From Elysia chlorotica (taxonomy: Eukaryota > Mollusca > Gastropoda > Plakobranchidae): a DNA stretch of 64,000 nt. The position numbers were made by a program, and so were the translations under genes. A model generated the notes under the pieces. That model searched no databases. It was given only the letters and a program-made list of their open reading frames with translations, and was not told the origin of the DNA. The stretch is from assembly GCA_003991915.1 (NCBI GenBank), contig RQTK01000353.1, positions 396,170 through 460,169 on the forward strand. Reading direction: 5' to 3'. Shown here piece by piece: positions 23,259 to 35,864 of the stretch. Position 1 is the stretch's first letter. The number at the start of each line of letters is the position of its first letter.

Positions 23259-26200
23259 TCAAAAGAAAAGTCCTCTCATTCTGCGACCCATTCCCTTTTC
23301 ATACAAAACGTTGAACTTGTTTAGAAACTGAGGAAAAAAGGAGATAAACATTTCGAAATGAAACAATGGAGATATAATAATTCTTAATAATATTGTTATC
23401 ATTCATCAGTTTTCAGTTTAATTATTAATAGATTGAAAGAGCCTTAAAATTTGTGAATGAACTCATAAATCTGTTGTTTTTTTTAATGCAAAAAAAAAAA
23501 AATCCAAAAAAACTATTTTGAATCCCATTCACTTTTGTTGAGAACTGCTCGGTGTAATATTTTCAAAATCTTTATTTTTCTTTAAATTTTTCATTTTTAT
23601 TTTCTTTCTGTTGGAAAATGGTTCTTGGTAATAATTTAGAATACTATGAAGATATGTTGGCACATTTAGAAAATAATTAGTTTCAAAGGCAGCCTAATTA
23701 TTGTTTCACTTTTTTACTCTTTGGTTGATCTAGTCACCCACCTTTTTTCATGCTAGCAGAACAACCATGGCGTAAAAAAAAGTGTATTGACTACCTACCC
23801 CCCCTCCCCCGCCCCCACATCGTTGCATTGTATTTACTGGTTCTTGGCAGTTTGGATGTTCGTATTCGTCATAAATAGAGTCAACTAGAACTTTATCAAA
23901 GCTGGTTTGATCAAATGGCAAAACCAAACAAAAAGAACCAAGGAAGCAGAACTGCTCTGTGAGATAAAGCGCTTACTTTTTTTTCTCTATCTCTCTTTTT
24001 TAAAATCTAAAGTTCATGGGTAAGGGAGAGGAGAATAAGAGTTTATGACTTATAAATTACAATTTACAGAGACTTCTAATTAATTTCTTGTGTTTAAGGC
24101 AGGTCTATGCAACAGTTGTAAGTTTCTGAGCCTAATTGAATTGTGATGAAGGCTCTGCCATCTTTGATTGACAGCTTTATTTCTTGCAATGCATTAGCAT
24201 ATCAAGCAAAACCATCTTTGCTCTTAAGTTCAAAATATTGAGAAACTTTCTTGAGTTAAGATGATGGGGAGTAACAGTCTAAACCATAAACACAGGAAAG
24301 TAAAACTAAAATATCACCCACCGTATAATAGTCTTCATTGAATCTTTGTGAACTGAGAACTGGCAGTCGATAGCACAAGCTATAAGCCTCTCTCAAAATA
24401 TCATGGTTTTTGGCAACTTCACCTGCAAATTAAGGGGAATTATAAAAAAAATATCATCAAAAGCCTTCTTACAACAATTTCATGAATAACTAACATCAGT
24501 AATAGTCTCATTCCTTAATTCTAAACATTTTCTTATGAATTAATGCATTTTTCACTTTTAATACCTTTCATAAAAATGCCTTAAATGAGTTAACTATGCG
24601 TGAAAACAACCCCGTGCACTTAAAAGGGAAAGGAGATAAACAAGGGAAATGAGGAATTCCCTAAAGTACCAAACTGTCCAGCAACCTTGACACAAACATA
24701 TACATAATAATTTAGATCAAAACTGTCAGAGGAATAATTCATTTAAGGGGATAACCAAAAACAAAACAAGAAAAACTTCCAGCCTCACCATTCTGGGCAG
24801 CCTTGATGTAGGCCAGAATGACCTTGATCCTGTTGTGAAGCATCTTGATAGAGCTGTGCTGGGCCACAAGGTGCTCAGCTGGGCACATGATAATAGATAG
24901 ATAATGGGACAAGTTGTAGCAAACAGGAACATGAAACATGAGGATTTTTGCAGAGCAGAAGAATCGTGTTGCCATAATTATATTTGCTGACAAGCAACTC
25001 ACTTTTGTGACAAAGAGATATTAAATATTAGATATTAACTGACATATGGACATACTGTAGGGAATACACTTATATTGAAATGCTGTTTGAAAAAGATTTG
25101 ATGTAAAAATGTCGATAAATAAAAATGAATGGCCAAATAGGAAAAAAATATTTAAAATTTGTTAATTTCATTTTAAATCAGTTTAAACATAAAAAGCGTA
25201 TGGTTTAATAAAGAGGTTGTTAGGGAGGTGTATGCAAGTGAATGGGCCAGGGGTATTATCTTCGGTTTAGCATTTACAATGTTTAATATTGTTGTCCTTT
25301 AAGGATACAAAAGCAAAACAAAAAATGGGAGGGGATATCCAGCGCCTTCTTTATTCCAATGTCTTGAGGAAATCATTTATCTTTTTTTTTTTTGTACTGG
25401 CTGGCACGGATTTCTTTTTTTTTTAGTAGCAATTTCTTGTCAACATCTGCAAGGAGTCTAATTTTCATCTCAATGTTTAAGTTTTTTCTGTTTTATGGCT
25501 ATGGCAAAATAGGATGATACTTTGAATATGTGCTGGAAGATCAGCAGATTTTCCATCGTGTCTTTACTCAATGACTTGTAGCGAGCAAATGAACCAAAAA
25601 CTATCCATACCATGCGCTAGTGTTTAGTGTACAACTCGTGTATGATGTTGCTAGGTACCAACCAGCAGCACTTCCATCCCACTAGGCAAGTATTATTATG
25701 AATTTTCAAATCAATGGAAGAAATTGTACCTGTAGATGAGTCACCAGTGTCTGCCACTGAAAGACGAGCCACATGGTCCACACCGATCCTCTCAGCCTCC
25801 TCAGTAGCTAGTGTGTATGGAATGTCCACAAAAAGTACCGTGGCCTAGAGAACAGACGATAATTTACACTCACAACTTGCCTTATAAAAACAAACTTTAC
25901 ATAATATTTCATAATAATAATATATTAAAATTATACTGGTGTCAAGACACAAGATGTGAAAATATCTCAAAAAGCTTAATAAGTGAAATATAATGAATTC
26001 AGTTAAAATAATAACATGACCTTGAAAAAAAAATCAAGTTTTTTTTTCTTTAAAGATCTGATACCTGATTTTTTCACACAGGCTAATGGTATTAAAATAA
26101 TTTAAAAAATAATTGAGAAAAAAATTGACACAACATTTTTACAACTATACTAACGGAATTCAAATTACTGATAAAAAAACAACCCATTTACCTCTCCTTT

Positions 26201-29200
26201 GACAAGATCAATGACAGACTCATACAGTGAAATTGGTAGCTGATGAAAGGAAGAAAAAAACAAACATATATATGTGATGTCACTTTATTATCTTGTACAT
26301 TCATTTTTAAAATCTAATTCTGAGGATTGAAAGTAAAAGAGAATCATAAGGAAAAAAAATGTTTATTTACAATACAAAAGTCCACAAGGCATGATAAATA
26401 ATATAATTTATCAATTTAATAATAGTAATTCATACACAAAATGTTGTTTTCATTTATGACATAGAATCAGAAGTAATGTATCCTTTCCCTCAATTAAAAA
26501 AAATATATCTGAAAACAAACTTACATCAGAAGTGCGGGACTGGGGGTTCAACTGCAGGAATATTGGACTTTCATTTATAGAGAAGAACTGGGGAAAAAAA
26601 AAAACAAAAACAATATGTAAACATTAACAAACTAAGCTGAACAAATCAACAATGTGCTTCGTAAAGCGACATTTAAACATAATTGCATTTTCAACAACAG
26701 TGAGCCTCAACACTCATTTCCATCTACTCATCAAAGTTTTTATGAATTCACCTATCTACATTGCACTCCGTTAAACAGAATGGCTTTAGAAGATACACAG
26801 ATAATCCGATTGCCCATCTCTTACTTTCTTTGGTCACTCCCAATTTACTTTGACACAGAGGCACATTTCTCCCTCCACCATTCCCCTCTCACGGATGCCC
26901 TTATTTCAGAGGCATTTTTTCTTTGATAACATTAGACAGGATTTTGGCTGTTTTGGTCCAAATATAGGCTCTCCATGATCGCATTGAGCATGTTAATTTT
27001 AGACAAGACTAAGTTAAAGACGTCTGAAAGCCTTCGCAACATCATCATATTATCCAAATTCTCCATATAATGGCAATGTCTTTTTTTTTTTTTTTAGGGG
27101 GGAAAAATATACATGTAACAGTGTCACTTAGGTATTATACTTGTGGCTGTGTCATATATTGGGTATAAAATAATGCCAAAATAATGCACAAATATTGCAA
27201 GACAGCACAATACCTTGATTACTTTTTCCTACCTATAAGATACAAATAGAAAAATGTTAAAGTACCTGTTTGTGTATCTTTATATCTGATTCTGTAGGCC
27301 CGTCTCCTGTAGAATACCATCCAAGGAAATCCATCTCGCTGAAAACTTGTTTATCTGTACAGGTTTAGGCACAAGAAAGGTTTTCATAAAACACAATGCA
27401 TCAACATGTCTAGATAGTATGGTGATGCATCCTTTCCATTTGAATGATAGATAACTTTATATACACAGTGGTCACCATTTTTAACATCTTGAATAAGAAG
27501 AACTGTTGGAACCAAGAGGTCATAATCCCTGATTTTATCTCTATTTGTACATTATAATTTATTTTGGAAATAAAGAGGGTCTACATAGAGATAACCCTGC
27601 TGCTAACAAGAAGTTTGAGAATAGATCTCTAAACCCATGAGAATGAAAACAAAATTGAGCATGGTACCAAATAGAAAACATCTTATTGTGGCACCATAAA
27701 GTAAAAACTACACGCATGTCCCAGTTTGGTCACTCTCCCCCCACCTTCCTATTGCCATCGCTGACAAAAGTGACATTAGTGATAACCCCATCATCTCCTA
27801 CAACTCTTGTTCTACTGTCAGAGTAAATAAAGCTGCATAGTGCAATGTTTGATCGACAGCGGAGCTGCCTAGCCCATCCCTAGTACTGCTTTTATAATTG
27901 CAACAGATCTGGGTCTATAAGTTAAATTGTGTAAATTTAATACTGTTGAGTTTTATTCACCCTCTCATAAAAGTCATAAATTTAATTAAGGTAGTATGTA
28001 TGTAACTTGCTATTCGGGTAAATGATAGAGTTTGTTGTCTCACGTCCAACCAACATTATTTGTTGTTTAAAAAATTATTTTGACATCTTTTCAACCCAAT
28101 ATGACATTAATACAATGTTTTAAATTAAAAAAAAAACAACAATGCATAGGCTACACAATAAAATGCATGATGCTCGAAGATGTGTAGATTTTAGACCCAA
28201 AGCCAAGCCACTCCGGCTTTGGCACTCTCGTAAAACAATATATCTATTAATTTTACTTTCCTTTAATTTGACATAAAAGTTCTGGTCCATGCAATGTCGA
28301 ATCATCAGTAATAGATTGGATTTAAGTGAGAAAAGAGATAAAATATAAAATGACACTACAGCATGGCCTAAGGAATAGATTTTAATATTGGGCTTGTCCA
28401 CACACATTAACAACTCAGAAATGTATTACCGATTGTTTTCCCCTGACATTTTTTTTATATTACAAAAAAGGCATGTATATTTTTTAGTCTAGGACATGAC
28501 AAAGCAACTAATTAAAAAAAAAAAGGCTTTGATTGTCCAAGCACTCACATTGACCCTCCTTCAAGTTGTAGTATTCCATATCAATGATGACATCTTCAAC
28601 CACATGAAACACAAGCTCAATAGAGTTCATCACTTCAATTTTTCTACCCTTCTGCTGACCAATTAGCGCGCCTAAAACTAGGATACAAAGAATACAAAAA
28701 ACATAAGAAGTCAATCATTAATACTGGGTAAATTCACACGTACATATAGGCAACATTCAAATTGCAAAGAAATTTACATTTAAGATACATCAGGAGGAAA
28801 GGGAAAGGAGGGAGCAGAGACTTAGCACGGGATCCCCAAACAATATAGTGGAAAATCAAAGAAGTAATCTCTCTCATCATCAATTTACAACACCAAATTA
28901 AGGACTCACTACAGCAGGCCATTTTAAGAATCCCCATCTTTTCTATTGTGTAAAGCCTATTAATTAATTTTGCTTGGGCTTAACGGGACATGGATATGGT
29001 GAACTTGTATACAGTGGGAGATTGGAGCGAGCTTGATTCTCCAAATAACTGCCAATCAACCCTACAGCAATGTTTTAGGGCAGGACTAGACAAAGGATTC
29101 GTATGTGTAGTGTGATGCAGTGTGTAAATGTAATTTATAATAATACAGTAGGGAAAGGGGTGCTCAACAAGCATGCTGTCAAAGATATGGCAAGGACTAG

Positions 29201-29276
29201 TGATTAGTGAGGTGGAGATAGGGAGACGGAGACAGAGAAAGTTTCTACAGTTTTTAGCACAGTAACAACTACATTT

Positions 29277-29352
<76 letters not shown>

Positions 29353-30563
29353 CTCACAATCTTTCTCTTTTTATTAAATCTTTATGTTACACATTTCACA
29401 TCATAAGTACAGATGACATTAAGATCGATGTAGGCAAGAAATGTTGCAATGTGATTGATATGATTCTAGAAAGTCTAACATAGGCAGAACAGAGGAGTTC
29501 TTGAAGGAGAATTTAAGATCTTATTGCTCCGCATTTGTGTAGAGTGTGCAAAGAGCTGGAGACAGTATGCAACCCTGCGGAGCTCCAGTATTCAAATTAC
29601 ATAACTTGGAAATTGTGATGTTTAAGTTAACATAATATTGTCTATATTTGTTTACCTTCAAGGTATTTAGCTTTTCAACAATCATTTGTGGCTGAACGGT
29701 ATTGAATGCAGACGAAAAGTCAATAAAAGTTCACACACACATATGTCTGAGTGGCTTCTAAATGTTTGAGAGCATTATTCACAAATACTAAGGCAGCGGC
29801 TTTAACACTACTGGATTGTATGCAAACTGAAGTGGATTGACATAGTTCTCTACTTTGCTATTCATAAATTTAAGCATTAACTTTTCAAAACATTTTATAA
29901 CAGCAGATTATTCATATTTTGTGAGCACTATCTTTTTGGGGACTGGTATAGCTTCCGTTGTCTTCCATAGTGATGGTATATGGGACAGACGCAATGGGGT
30001 GTTAAAAAAGGGATGTAAAAATGCCTGTTAAGTCACAACAGCAGTAAATAGAATGTTTCTGCTAATACAACTGTCTAAAATTATGATGATTGTTACACAG
30101 ATATCTTTATTATATAATAAAGTACATTTCTCAAGTTACATGTGATGTCTGAATTAAGATTTTTAATGGACAATTTATAAAACCTTATAATTGCAAGTGA
30201 ACACAGTGATGAAGGCTGATGGCACCAACTAAAATCTACAAACTTCCAGAAAGTTCTTTTACAAGCATTTAAACCATTTTAAAATTCAAAGCAGAATCTT
30301 GATCTAGATCTGAAAATATAAATGAGGTATTATAAAAATCTTTCTGAAGACTTAAGTTAATTTGCGGTCAAACCACAATACTAGATCTTTGGTACATCAG
30401 GCTTACCTTGAGTAGGCTTTCCCTCTTGAGCTTTTACTCTTGTCCAGTGTTCTGAGATATTCATGATGACAAGCGGATGCAATGCTACTGTTACACTTCC
30501 AGTTGTTCCTGGTGAAGCCATCACACCAGGGTTTGGTTGGTCGACCTCCATATTAGTTGCCAT
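23259..30563 (-). CDS. COPS6: COP9 signalosome complex subunit 6, multi-exon gene (one exon missing)
   Basis: The product is the MPN-domain subunit that pairs with CSN5 in the COP9 signalosome, which removes NEDD8 from cullins. Exons, 5' to 3' on minus: 30407-30563, 28549-28677, 27266-27354, 26525-26587, 26192-26239, 25730-25844, 24789-24878, 24322-24422, 23259-23327. All have AG/GT borders and consistent phases. Landmarks are [115 protein letters not shown] and the C-terminus [12 protein letters not shown]. The [17 protein letters not shown] region lacks the JAMM histidines, as expected for this non-catalytic MPN subunit. The start is the ATG at 30563, giving MATNMEVDQ. The total found is 861 nt including the stop (286 residues), against about 327 in human. 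A segment of about 23 residues between ...EDYYT and FLNKFNVLY (family stretch beginning QCNDVGLM) is not found in the 24321-23328 interval. Confidence 0.96.
28955..29265. repeat. Dispersed repeat family, copy 2
   Basis: This matches the copy at 12850-13190 in order and orientation: GGGACATGGATATGGTGAACTTG, ATACAGTGGGAGATTGGAG, TGTGTAGTGTGATGCAG, AATAATACAGTAGGG, AAGCATGCTGTCAAAG. It lies in COPS6 intron 1 and is followed at once by a (GA)n tract. Confidence 0.65.
29279..29350. repeat. (GA)n microsatellite
   Basis: A perfect GA run of about 72 bp in COPS6 intron 1. Confidence 0.97.
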
Positions 30564-31190
30564 AATTGTATAGAATTGTAGACTTGATGGTATTCAACTA
30601 GCACAAGGTGTGTGTAAACAACACCAAATCTCAATTTTTCAGATCTGATATGCAGATCTAGATCTAAAGTGAGATAAAATTGGCTGTCTGAGGAGAAACA
30701 TAAAAAAAGTGATGCTGAATGCTGTTTAAGGTGACACTGTCTACTTCTATATCACATATTTGTCTCTGTCCAAATTTTTCTATATGATACCAGTTTAGTA
30801 TAAGTTAATATAAGAGTGTTAAGGTTCAAATCAAATAGGCCTAATCGAATAAAGCAAAGCTCTCTCCTTATTTATAAAGAAAGACCATTACTGTGTTTTA
30901 AAAGTAATATAATTGGGATACACAGCGGTTAGTTCAACTTTTAATTTAGTTTCACAGCAACGCTTTAGGTGAGAATAACAAAATTTGGACAGAAAGACTA
31001 GGAAATATATAGTGCATATAGACTCAGCCATTCGAGGTAGCCTCAAAAAATCTTTGACTGGCTCTAGTCTATGGTTATTGTTGTGTGGGTGGGTGGCAAG
31101 GTGTTGTGAATAAGTTATAGCACAGGATATATATATGAAGTTTCACAGTAAGCACAAATATGATTTATAAAAGTCATCCAAATAATGTAC
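30564..31190. other. COPS6 5' flank
   Basis: AT-rich sequence upstream of the COPS6 start codon with scattered AGATCTAGATCT motifs. It should hold the 5' UTR and promoter, but no clear TATA box or initiator decides the start site. Confidence 0.35.
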
Positions 31191-31194
31191 ACGT

Positions 31195-31480
31195 TCAAGA
31201 CAAAACAGTCTTTCCCTTTCCATGATAAAAAGCTTAAAACATGTTCACGATGGATATTTTCCCTAATCCATATTTAAAAGTTTGAGGCGCGTGAGAAAAA
31301 TACAAACCTATTTACTGTTCCATCAAATTAATTTGTTAAATATATGTAAGTTTCCCAAAACTCGCCGCCATAGACTAATTGCACTACACAAGCACATCAT
31401 ATAAAGAAAATGGATGCTTTTTGTATACTCGCAAAAGGCTGTTTATGCTTAGACTGCAAAACTCCATCCTGTAGGTTTGG
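31195..31480. repeat. Two-copy diverged repeat, copy 1
   Basis: Shares blocks with 34605-34890 in the same orientation: CTTTCCATG, AAAAC(A/G)(T/C)GTTCA(C/T)GAT, CCCTAATCCAT, GAGAAAAATAC, TTCTGTTCCATCAAA/CTGTTCCATCAAA, AAGTTTCCC(A/G)AAACTC and AGGAAAATGGAT-like. No coding sequence. Confidence 0.7.
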
Positions 31481-31661
31481 TTAGGTTTGCCTAGAGAGCC
31501 TTAGCGTAGGCCTAGGGCCAGTGTTAGTGAAACTTCAGGCGCAGTAGCCAGTCTTGGATTGTATTTTGTCTTGATTGGATCGACATCTATTTTGGGATTC
31601 GGGCTATCTGGACTGCTCATGGAGCAAGATTTTAGATCTGAAAATCTAGAATAGATCTATC

Positions 31662-32251
31662 GGCACTCCTTGAGTTTTGTGGTCCCTAACCTGTGGGCGA
31701 TCAAACGGTTGGGCGGCCGGAATTCGATTTCGATTATTAAAATTGAATAAAATACCAGCTGCACTCCCTGTCTTTTTGTTATTTTTTTCCTATTAAAATT
31801 GATTAAAATACCTGCCAGCTGTAGATCTAGATCTAGATCTACTCCCTGTCCTTTTGTTATTTTTTTAAAATATTGTATTGGCATGTTTTGTTTGATTAAA
31901 AAAAGGCAGGACGCGATTTTATTGTATTCAATTGCTTATTTGAACGCTGGTAGAATGCAGGCAGGGAAGAGGGGTGGTGACAACATACACAAGCACAAAA
32001 GAATTAGGCCAGATTGATCTGTTTTAAGCAATTGAAACTTTAGATCTCTGTTTCTGTCTCTCACACTCGCTTGATCTGTCTGTCTGTCTGTAGCCTGTCT
32101 CTCTCTTTATCTTTCTCCCTCCCTCTCTCTTCTCTCTTCACAGTTTGACTGACTCCCATATAATCGAATCCTACCCACCCACCCCTCGAATCCTGCCCAC
32201 CAAGCCATTTGATCGCCCACAGGTTAGGGACCACAAAACTCAAGGAGTGCC
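31662..32251. mobile_element. hAT-type non-autonomous element (MITE), 590 bp with 8 bp target duplication
   Basis: The ends are inverted repeats of about 45 bp: GGCACTCCTTGAGTTTTGTG with GTCCCTAACCTGTGGGCGATCAAA on the left, and the exact reverse complement on the right apart from a few changes further in. Both ends are flanked by GATCTATC (31654-31661 and 32252-32259), a perfect 8 bp direct repeat. An 8 bp duplication is the mark of the hAT superfamily. There is no transposase frame. The element at 2690-3343 is a relative. Confidence 0.9.
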
Positions 32252-32259
32252 GATCTATC

Positions 32260-33350
32260 TTATTGACTAAATATATTAATTTTTGCTTCTAATCTAGATC
32301 TAGATTAGATATATAGTGTCTAGATCTATCTAGACTAGCCTCGGCTCCTGAATACAACTTTCAAGCTTAGTTAAAGACAACATTCATTAAAATTAAACTC
32401 TATCGGTACTAACAATCTCACCGTGTATGTACTTTGCGTTGACTGTTTACACTGCCATTTTGGTTTCAATCCGGAAATAGGGCTAACTCTTCTCGAGGGA
32501 GGAGGGAGGAGAGTTCTCTATCTCTCTCCGAGTTTAACGTATCCTAGGTTGCACTGGAGAGTCCTATACGGCGATATAAGGGGGTGAAAAGTAAATTATA
32601 CGATTTATACCAGATATTTATCAGAAATATAAAACAACAGAAAATCAAACAAACAAAAGACGTACGACCAAGTGTCTAGGTCGTTGATCTACTTATCAAA
32701 TCTATATTTGAAATACAAATGAAAGTAGATGTTTAACATTTTAATCTATATTGGGTTATTCATTTGTTTTTCTTTAAAGTTTGAATTTTATTACCGGCAT
32801 TAAAAAAAAGAATTTTAACATTTTAACATACTACAATACAGAAAAAAGGAGTCACCACGCTCCCCCAAAATAATAAAAAATGAAAATAAAATAATCATCT
32901 CTACCATTGCTAGGTTGCTGTCCATGTCTAAACTAAAACCAGTAAACAAAGAGCATAGCTAATTAAAAAAATACACACATAATTGTGTTACCCACATATT
33001 GGTGTTGCGTCAATCTGGAGTTCAAATAGTTGGGTACAAGTCGCATTTATTTAACTGTTACTCTTATTTCCTGTTACTTGTAATGAATGATTTATAACGC
33101 TTGAAAACTCAGTAAGGTCTATGTGTGAGCTTCTCTCTCATTAAGAAAAGTTCAAGGTCGGTCACACCCGGTAGGCAGTACATTGACCCAAGTTATTAAT
33201 GTCGTTGCGGTTTTCAGTAAGCTTAGTACAGTGTGAGGTTGCACGCTAGACTTCACACTTCTTGCAGTTGCATCCGCAGACAAACGCCGTCGTTTAGAAC
33301 ACATTCACATTTTGACCAAGGCACAAAGGTACTGTAAGCTTAGTAAAACC
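32260..33350. other. Intergenic DNA, no gene seen
   Basis: AT-rich, with a few AGATCTAGAT motifs near 32300 and no conserved open frame. It includes a short GA-rich block at 32490-32530. Confidence 0.5.
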
Positions 33351-33379
33351 AATGTGATGTGCATTTGGTTTGTCCCTGT

Positions 33380-34110
33380 GGCAGGACTAACACAGCCTTA
33401 GTGAGTGTACACATCAGTATGTTTTCCGCGTGTATTTTCGATGTTTATATTTTATTTTCTGTTCACACCACTCTGCGCAGCCAATTTGCATGTGTATATC
33501 AGAGTCAAAAATACACAAGCGTCCAGAGCATTCAGACCATGTGTATTTTTCACTCTGTTTTCGGCATGCACCAAACTAGAGTGTTCACACCTGCATGTTT
33601 CGCATGTGTATATTTGACTCTGATATACACATGCAATCAAGGGGTCACTGCGCATGCGTGAACCCTAGTGACCCGCGGTCTTCAAAACAAACACATAAAT
33701 GGCGACTGCAGAAGCCTTTATATAATGTCTGGAGGAACGACCAATTTTATATGATATAAAAAATCCAGGCTATTAAAAAAATTCTGTTTGCTCTTTTTCC
33801 GTTTTGCTGGGAGAGATTGTAAGAGCAGAAAACAATTGCATCTTCCTCTTCACTGGTACTCCATTGTTCTTCTTCGCTAGCAGACGTAGATCTAGGTTTC
33901 TGGTCTTCATTGTATGCCGCCATTTCGATCGATGCCGTCAAACAAACAAGATCACGTGACAGTCGATGCGCATCGCATCAAAATATACACTCGGAAAATA
34001 CACAACGTCTGAACACTCTTAAAAAACAGAGTGCAAACTACACATGCGTTTGCTTGTGTATATTTGACTCTGCGAAAAGTACACGCCGTCTGAACAGAAA
34101 TAATTCCAAG
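33380..34110. mobile_element. Candidate DNA transposon remnant with inverted subterminal repeats
   Basis: Blocks related to TGTGTATATTTGACTCTG, CACTCTGTTTT and GTGTTCA(C/G)AC occur on the left (33400-33640) and again in inverted order on the right (33985-34100). A perfect palindrome-like pair surrounds 33604-33636 (CATGTGTATATTTGACTCTG then ATATACACATG). Between the arms the minus strand has a short acidic open frame, MAAYNEDQKPRSTSASEEEQ, starting at 33923. I cannot define exact ends or a target duplication. The superfamily is unknown; PIF/Harbinger would be a guess. Confidence 0.45.
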
Positions 34111-34604
34111 GACATACGCATGGAAAAAATCCTTCGTCTGTACAGTCCCTTCGTCATTGAAAAATGAAGAAATACATGAAAATACGGTATCGTGCACAGT
34201 AAATGAACTCTTGCTTGACTAAGGCGCTAAGAATTTAGCGGGAGATCAATGTTCATGAGGTAAAGTCAAATACATTTAAATTTATATGGCAGATGAAATT
34301 ACATCAAGGATATGAATCTATACAAACTGTGCACTTGTAGTCAACTGATTCTAAAGGAAATATTTTTTTTAGTAGTTTGTTAAAACAGGAGCAAATCAAG
34401 GTCTTCTATGTGGGTAAACTCCTTTGAAACATAAGGGGCGGTAACTGTTTGCACACATACTTTTTCCTACTTAAACCACTTCTTGTCAAAGAGACTCTAA
34501 ATGCCCACATTTTCTCCCGTACAACTAGTCATCCAATCCTTGCAGTTATACCTTTATTTCATGTTTGAAAGAACACATTTTCGTGATAGATTTCAAAACA
34601 TCTA

Positions 34605-34890
34605 TTTTGCAATGAGCCAAAAGAGTCTTCCCCTTTCCATGTCAACGAATTTAAAACGCGTTCATGATTGCTATTTCCTTAATCCATGCTAAACAGTGCG
34701 GTGCGCATGAGAAAAATACCCCTAACCTATTTCTGTTCCATCAAACTACAAAACTTAAGTTTCCCGAAACTCACCGAAACTTGTACTAGACAAACACATT
34801 TTTTTCGAAAGGAAAATGGATTCTCTTAGTTCACTTCTAAGGGCTTTTTGTGCTTATGGGAAACTTCATAATTAATCCTGTGGTATATAC
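34605..34890. repeat. Two-copy diverged repeat, copy 2
   Basis: The direct counterpart of 31195-31480; see the shared blocks listed there. The copies have diverged by many substitutions and small indels, so the duplication is old. Confidence 0.7.
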
Positions 34891-34892
34891 CA

Positions 34893-35700
34893 CTAGATCA
34901 CGATGCTCCCTAAAAAGGGAGGTATATGGCTAGTCTCTTTGAACGACTTCCTATCTTGATTGGGAAAATCCAAATCGCACCAAAGGCAACCACTAAATCC
35001 GGAAGCACCTGACTTGCAAATGGACGCACAAACGTATATAATTTGGATTTCTCCAAACAAGATAGCAAGGCACCGTTCAGTATTATTCACTCCTCTTGCT
35101 TGATGAGCACAATACATTAGACTTCTCCATAATATCTTATTATATATGTAATTACTATGGTGTATGTAACTAAAAATCTTGGTCAAAATCATGATTATAA
35201 ACAAGAAAGAAATAAAGAAGGTAGAGCAGGTAACCAAAAAAAAAAACCCTTACCAAAACCAACAACAAAAAAACAACAACGAACAAACAAACAAACAATC
35301 ATATCAAAAATATTAATACCCCCCCCCCAAAAAAAACAAACAAACAACAAAGCAATAAAAACAAGGTTTTGCCTACAATCAGAGGAATAAATTGCCATTA
35401 TAATAATTATAAAAAGCCAACAAAAAACAACAACAACAAAACAATCAGCCCTGATCATGGTCAGCTCGAAACTACCTTAATATTACGCTTCTTACAACTA
35501 TCAAAAGCCTTTAAACACAAACATTTTTTGCACTTATTGGTCTCTTAAGATAGATCTAGTTATTACACAAGAACTTCTCACGTCAAGATTTATTTTCTTT
35601 CCGTACTTCAGAGTTCTAAAAACATCGCATAATCAGAGCTGCTAACCCAACCAGCCATCAGAGCGTATTGATGTCGGCAAAAAGTTGAAAAGTAAGACTT
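34893..35700. other. Intergenic DNA with A/C-rich simple sequence
   Basis: Contains low-complexity AAC/AAAC tracts at 35230-35350 and 35420-35445 and a poly-C/poly-A junction near 35320. No gene is seen; the longer frames are translations of the simple repeat. Confidence 0.5.
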
Positions 35701-35704
35701 TCAA

Positions 35705-35860
35705 GTCGAACAATTACGCGTGATCGGCTGAGACAGGAGTACAAGTCTACCCCCGCTGTTTTGTGTGATGTCAACGCATAAAATTGTCAAACTTTAGTTT
35801 TGGGATCCGTTCACAATATAGCATAATTATATAGTGCTGACGTTCAACACTAAGCAACAT
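35705..35860 (+). mobile_element. Diverged SINE copy
   Basis: Main-family body: GATCGGCTGAGACAGGAGT, CGCATAAAATTGTCAAAC, GGGATCCGTTCACAATATAG, ATATAGTGCTGACGTTCAAC. Confidence 0.8.
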
Positions 35861-35864
35861 CAAT

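Noticed and set aside
24726-25002. Extended minus frames around the COPS6 exon at 24789-24878
   Set aside because: Only 24789-24878 is conserved; the rest is intron read-through.
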